From: an uncultured Oscillospiraceae bacterium
GTDB lineage: Bacteria; Bacillota; Clostridia; Oscillospirales; Acutalibacteraceae
Length of the DNA stretch: 29,725 nucleotides
Direction: 5' to 3'
NCBI GenBank assembly: GCA_900540865.1
Contig: UQHH01000028.1
Coordinates: forward strand, 1-29,725
Both the position numbers and the translations under genes were made by a program. How positions within the stretch are numbered: position 1 is the stretch's first letter; each line of letters opens with the position of its first letter. This document shows positions 29,692 to 29,725 of the stretch, piece after piece. The notes beneath the pieces are model-generated. The model worked only from the letters and a program-made list of their open reading frames with translations, did no database searches and was not told the origin of the DNA.

Positions 29692-29725
29692 CTGTCTCTT
29701 ATACACATCTGACGCTGCCGACGAA
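29692..29725 (+). other. Illumina Nextera adapter read-through (not genomic)
   Basis: CTGTCTCTTATACACATCT (29692-29710) is the Tn5 mosaic end used by Nextera kits. It is followed by the 14-base read-1 adapter complement (29711-29724) and one extra A. These bases should be trimmed. Confidence 0.98.

Overview
The window is the replication-origin region of a Bacillota genome. The clostridial flavour (remB, rlbA-type S4 protein, noc plus parAB, a small Cys-rich GHC-motif protein, mixed ATG/TTG/GTG starts with strong AGGAGG Shine-Dalgarno sites, roughly half G+C) points to class Clostridia, most likely an Oscillospiraceae/Ruminococcaceae-type anaerobe. That placement is inference from gene content, not from a phylogenetic marker search. 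The last 33-34 bases are Illumina Nextera adapter, so this is an uncleaned contig end and the final gene (serS) is cut by it.

Layout. Positions 1-710 hold a GC-rich RNA-like hairpin of unknown origin and one small Cys-rich protein. Positions 711-5608 are a four-gene + strand operon: ABC ATPase, ABC-2 permease, GldG-like auxiliary protein and a DUF4340 protein, closed by a terminator. A membrane-anchored XRE-type regulator follows (5814-6248) and converges on gyrA at a bidirectional terminator. From 6382 to 18359 all genes are on the minus strand, in transcription order dnaA, dnaN, S4-domain yaaA/rlbA, recF, remB, two zinc-ribbon membrane proteins, gyrB, a YcxB-like protein, a hotdog thioesterase, two more YcxB-like proteins, and gyrA. 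From 18753 to the end all genes are on the + strand: rpmH, rnpA, yidD, yidC, jag/khpB, a small DUF6897-like protein, mnmE, mnmG, rsmG, noc, parA/soj, parB/spo0J and serS.

The origin sits in the 236-bp dnaA-dnaN gap (16804-17039). Read in the direction dnaA to dnaN it has six same-orientation DnaA-box-like sites (NNNTCCACA type; two are TTTTCCACA), a CCCC step, five perfect DnaA-trio repeats (TAG on the + strand), a 12-bp palindrome and an A+T-rich stretch. This is the arrangement of the basal unwinding system known from Bacillus subtilis. The divergent rpmH-dnaA gap has good promoters for both genes but no visible DnaA boxes.

How it works together: DnaA opens the origin; DnaN, RecF and gyrase support the fork; ParA/ParB act on two identical parS sites (one inside mnmG, one in front of parA); Noc links nucleoid position to division. 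The rpmH-to-rsmG run couples ribosome, RNase P, membrane insertion and tRNA/rRNA modification genes. Most of this is a conserved core. The less ordinary parts are the YcxB/thioesterase insertion between gyrB and gyrA, an inverted pair of DnaA-box-like sites ahead of the zinc-ribbon/gyrB genes, the changed DNA-recognition signature in DnaA, the quinolone-pocket residues of gyrase, and several structured leaders. I found no mobile element, CRISPR array, tRNA or rRNA gene.
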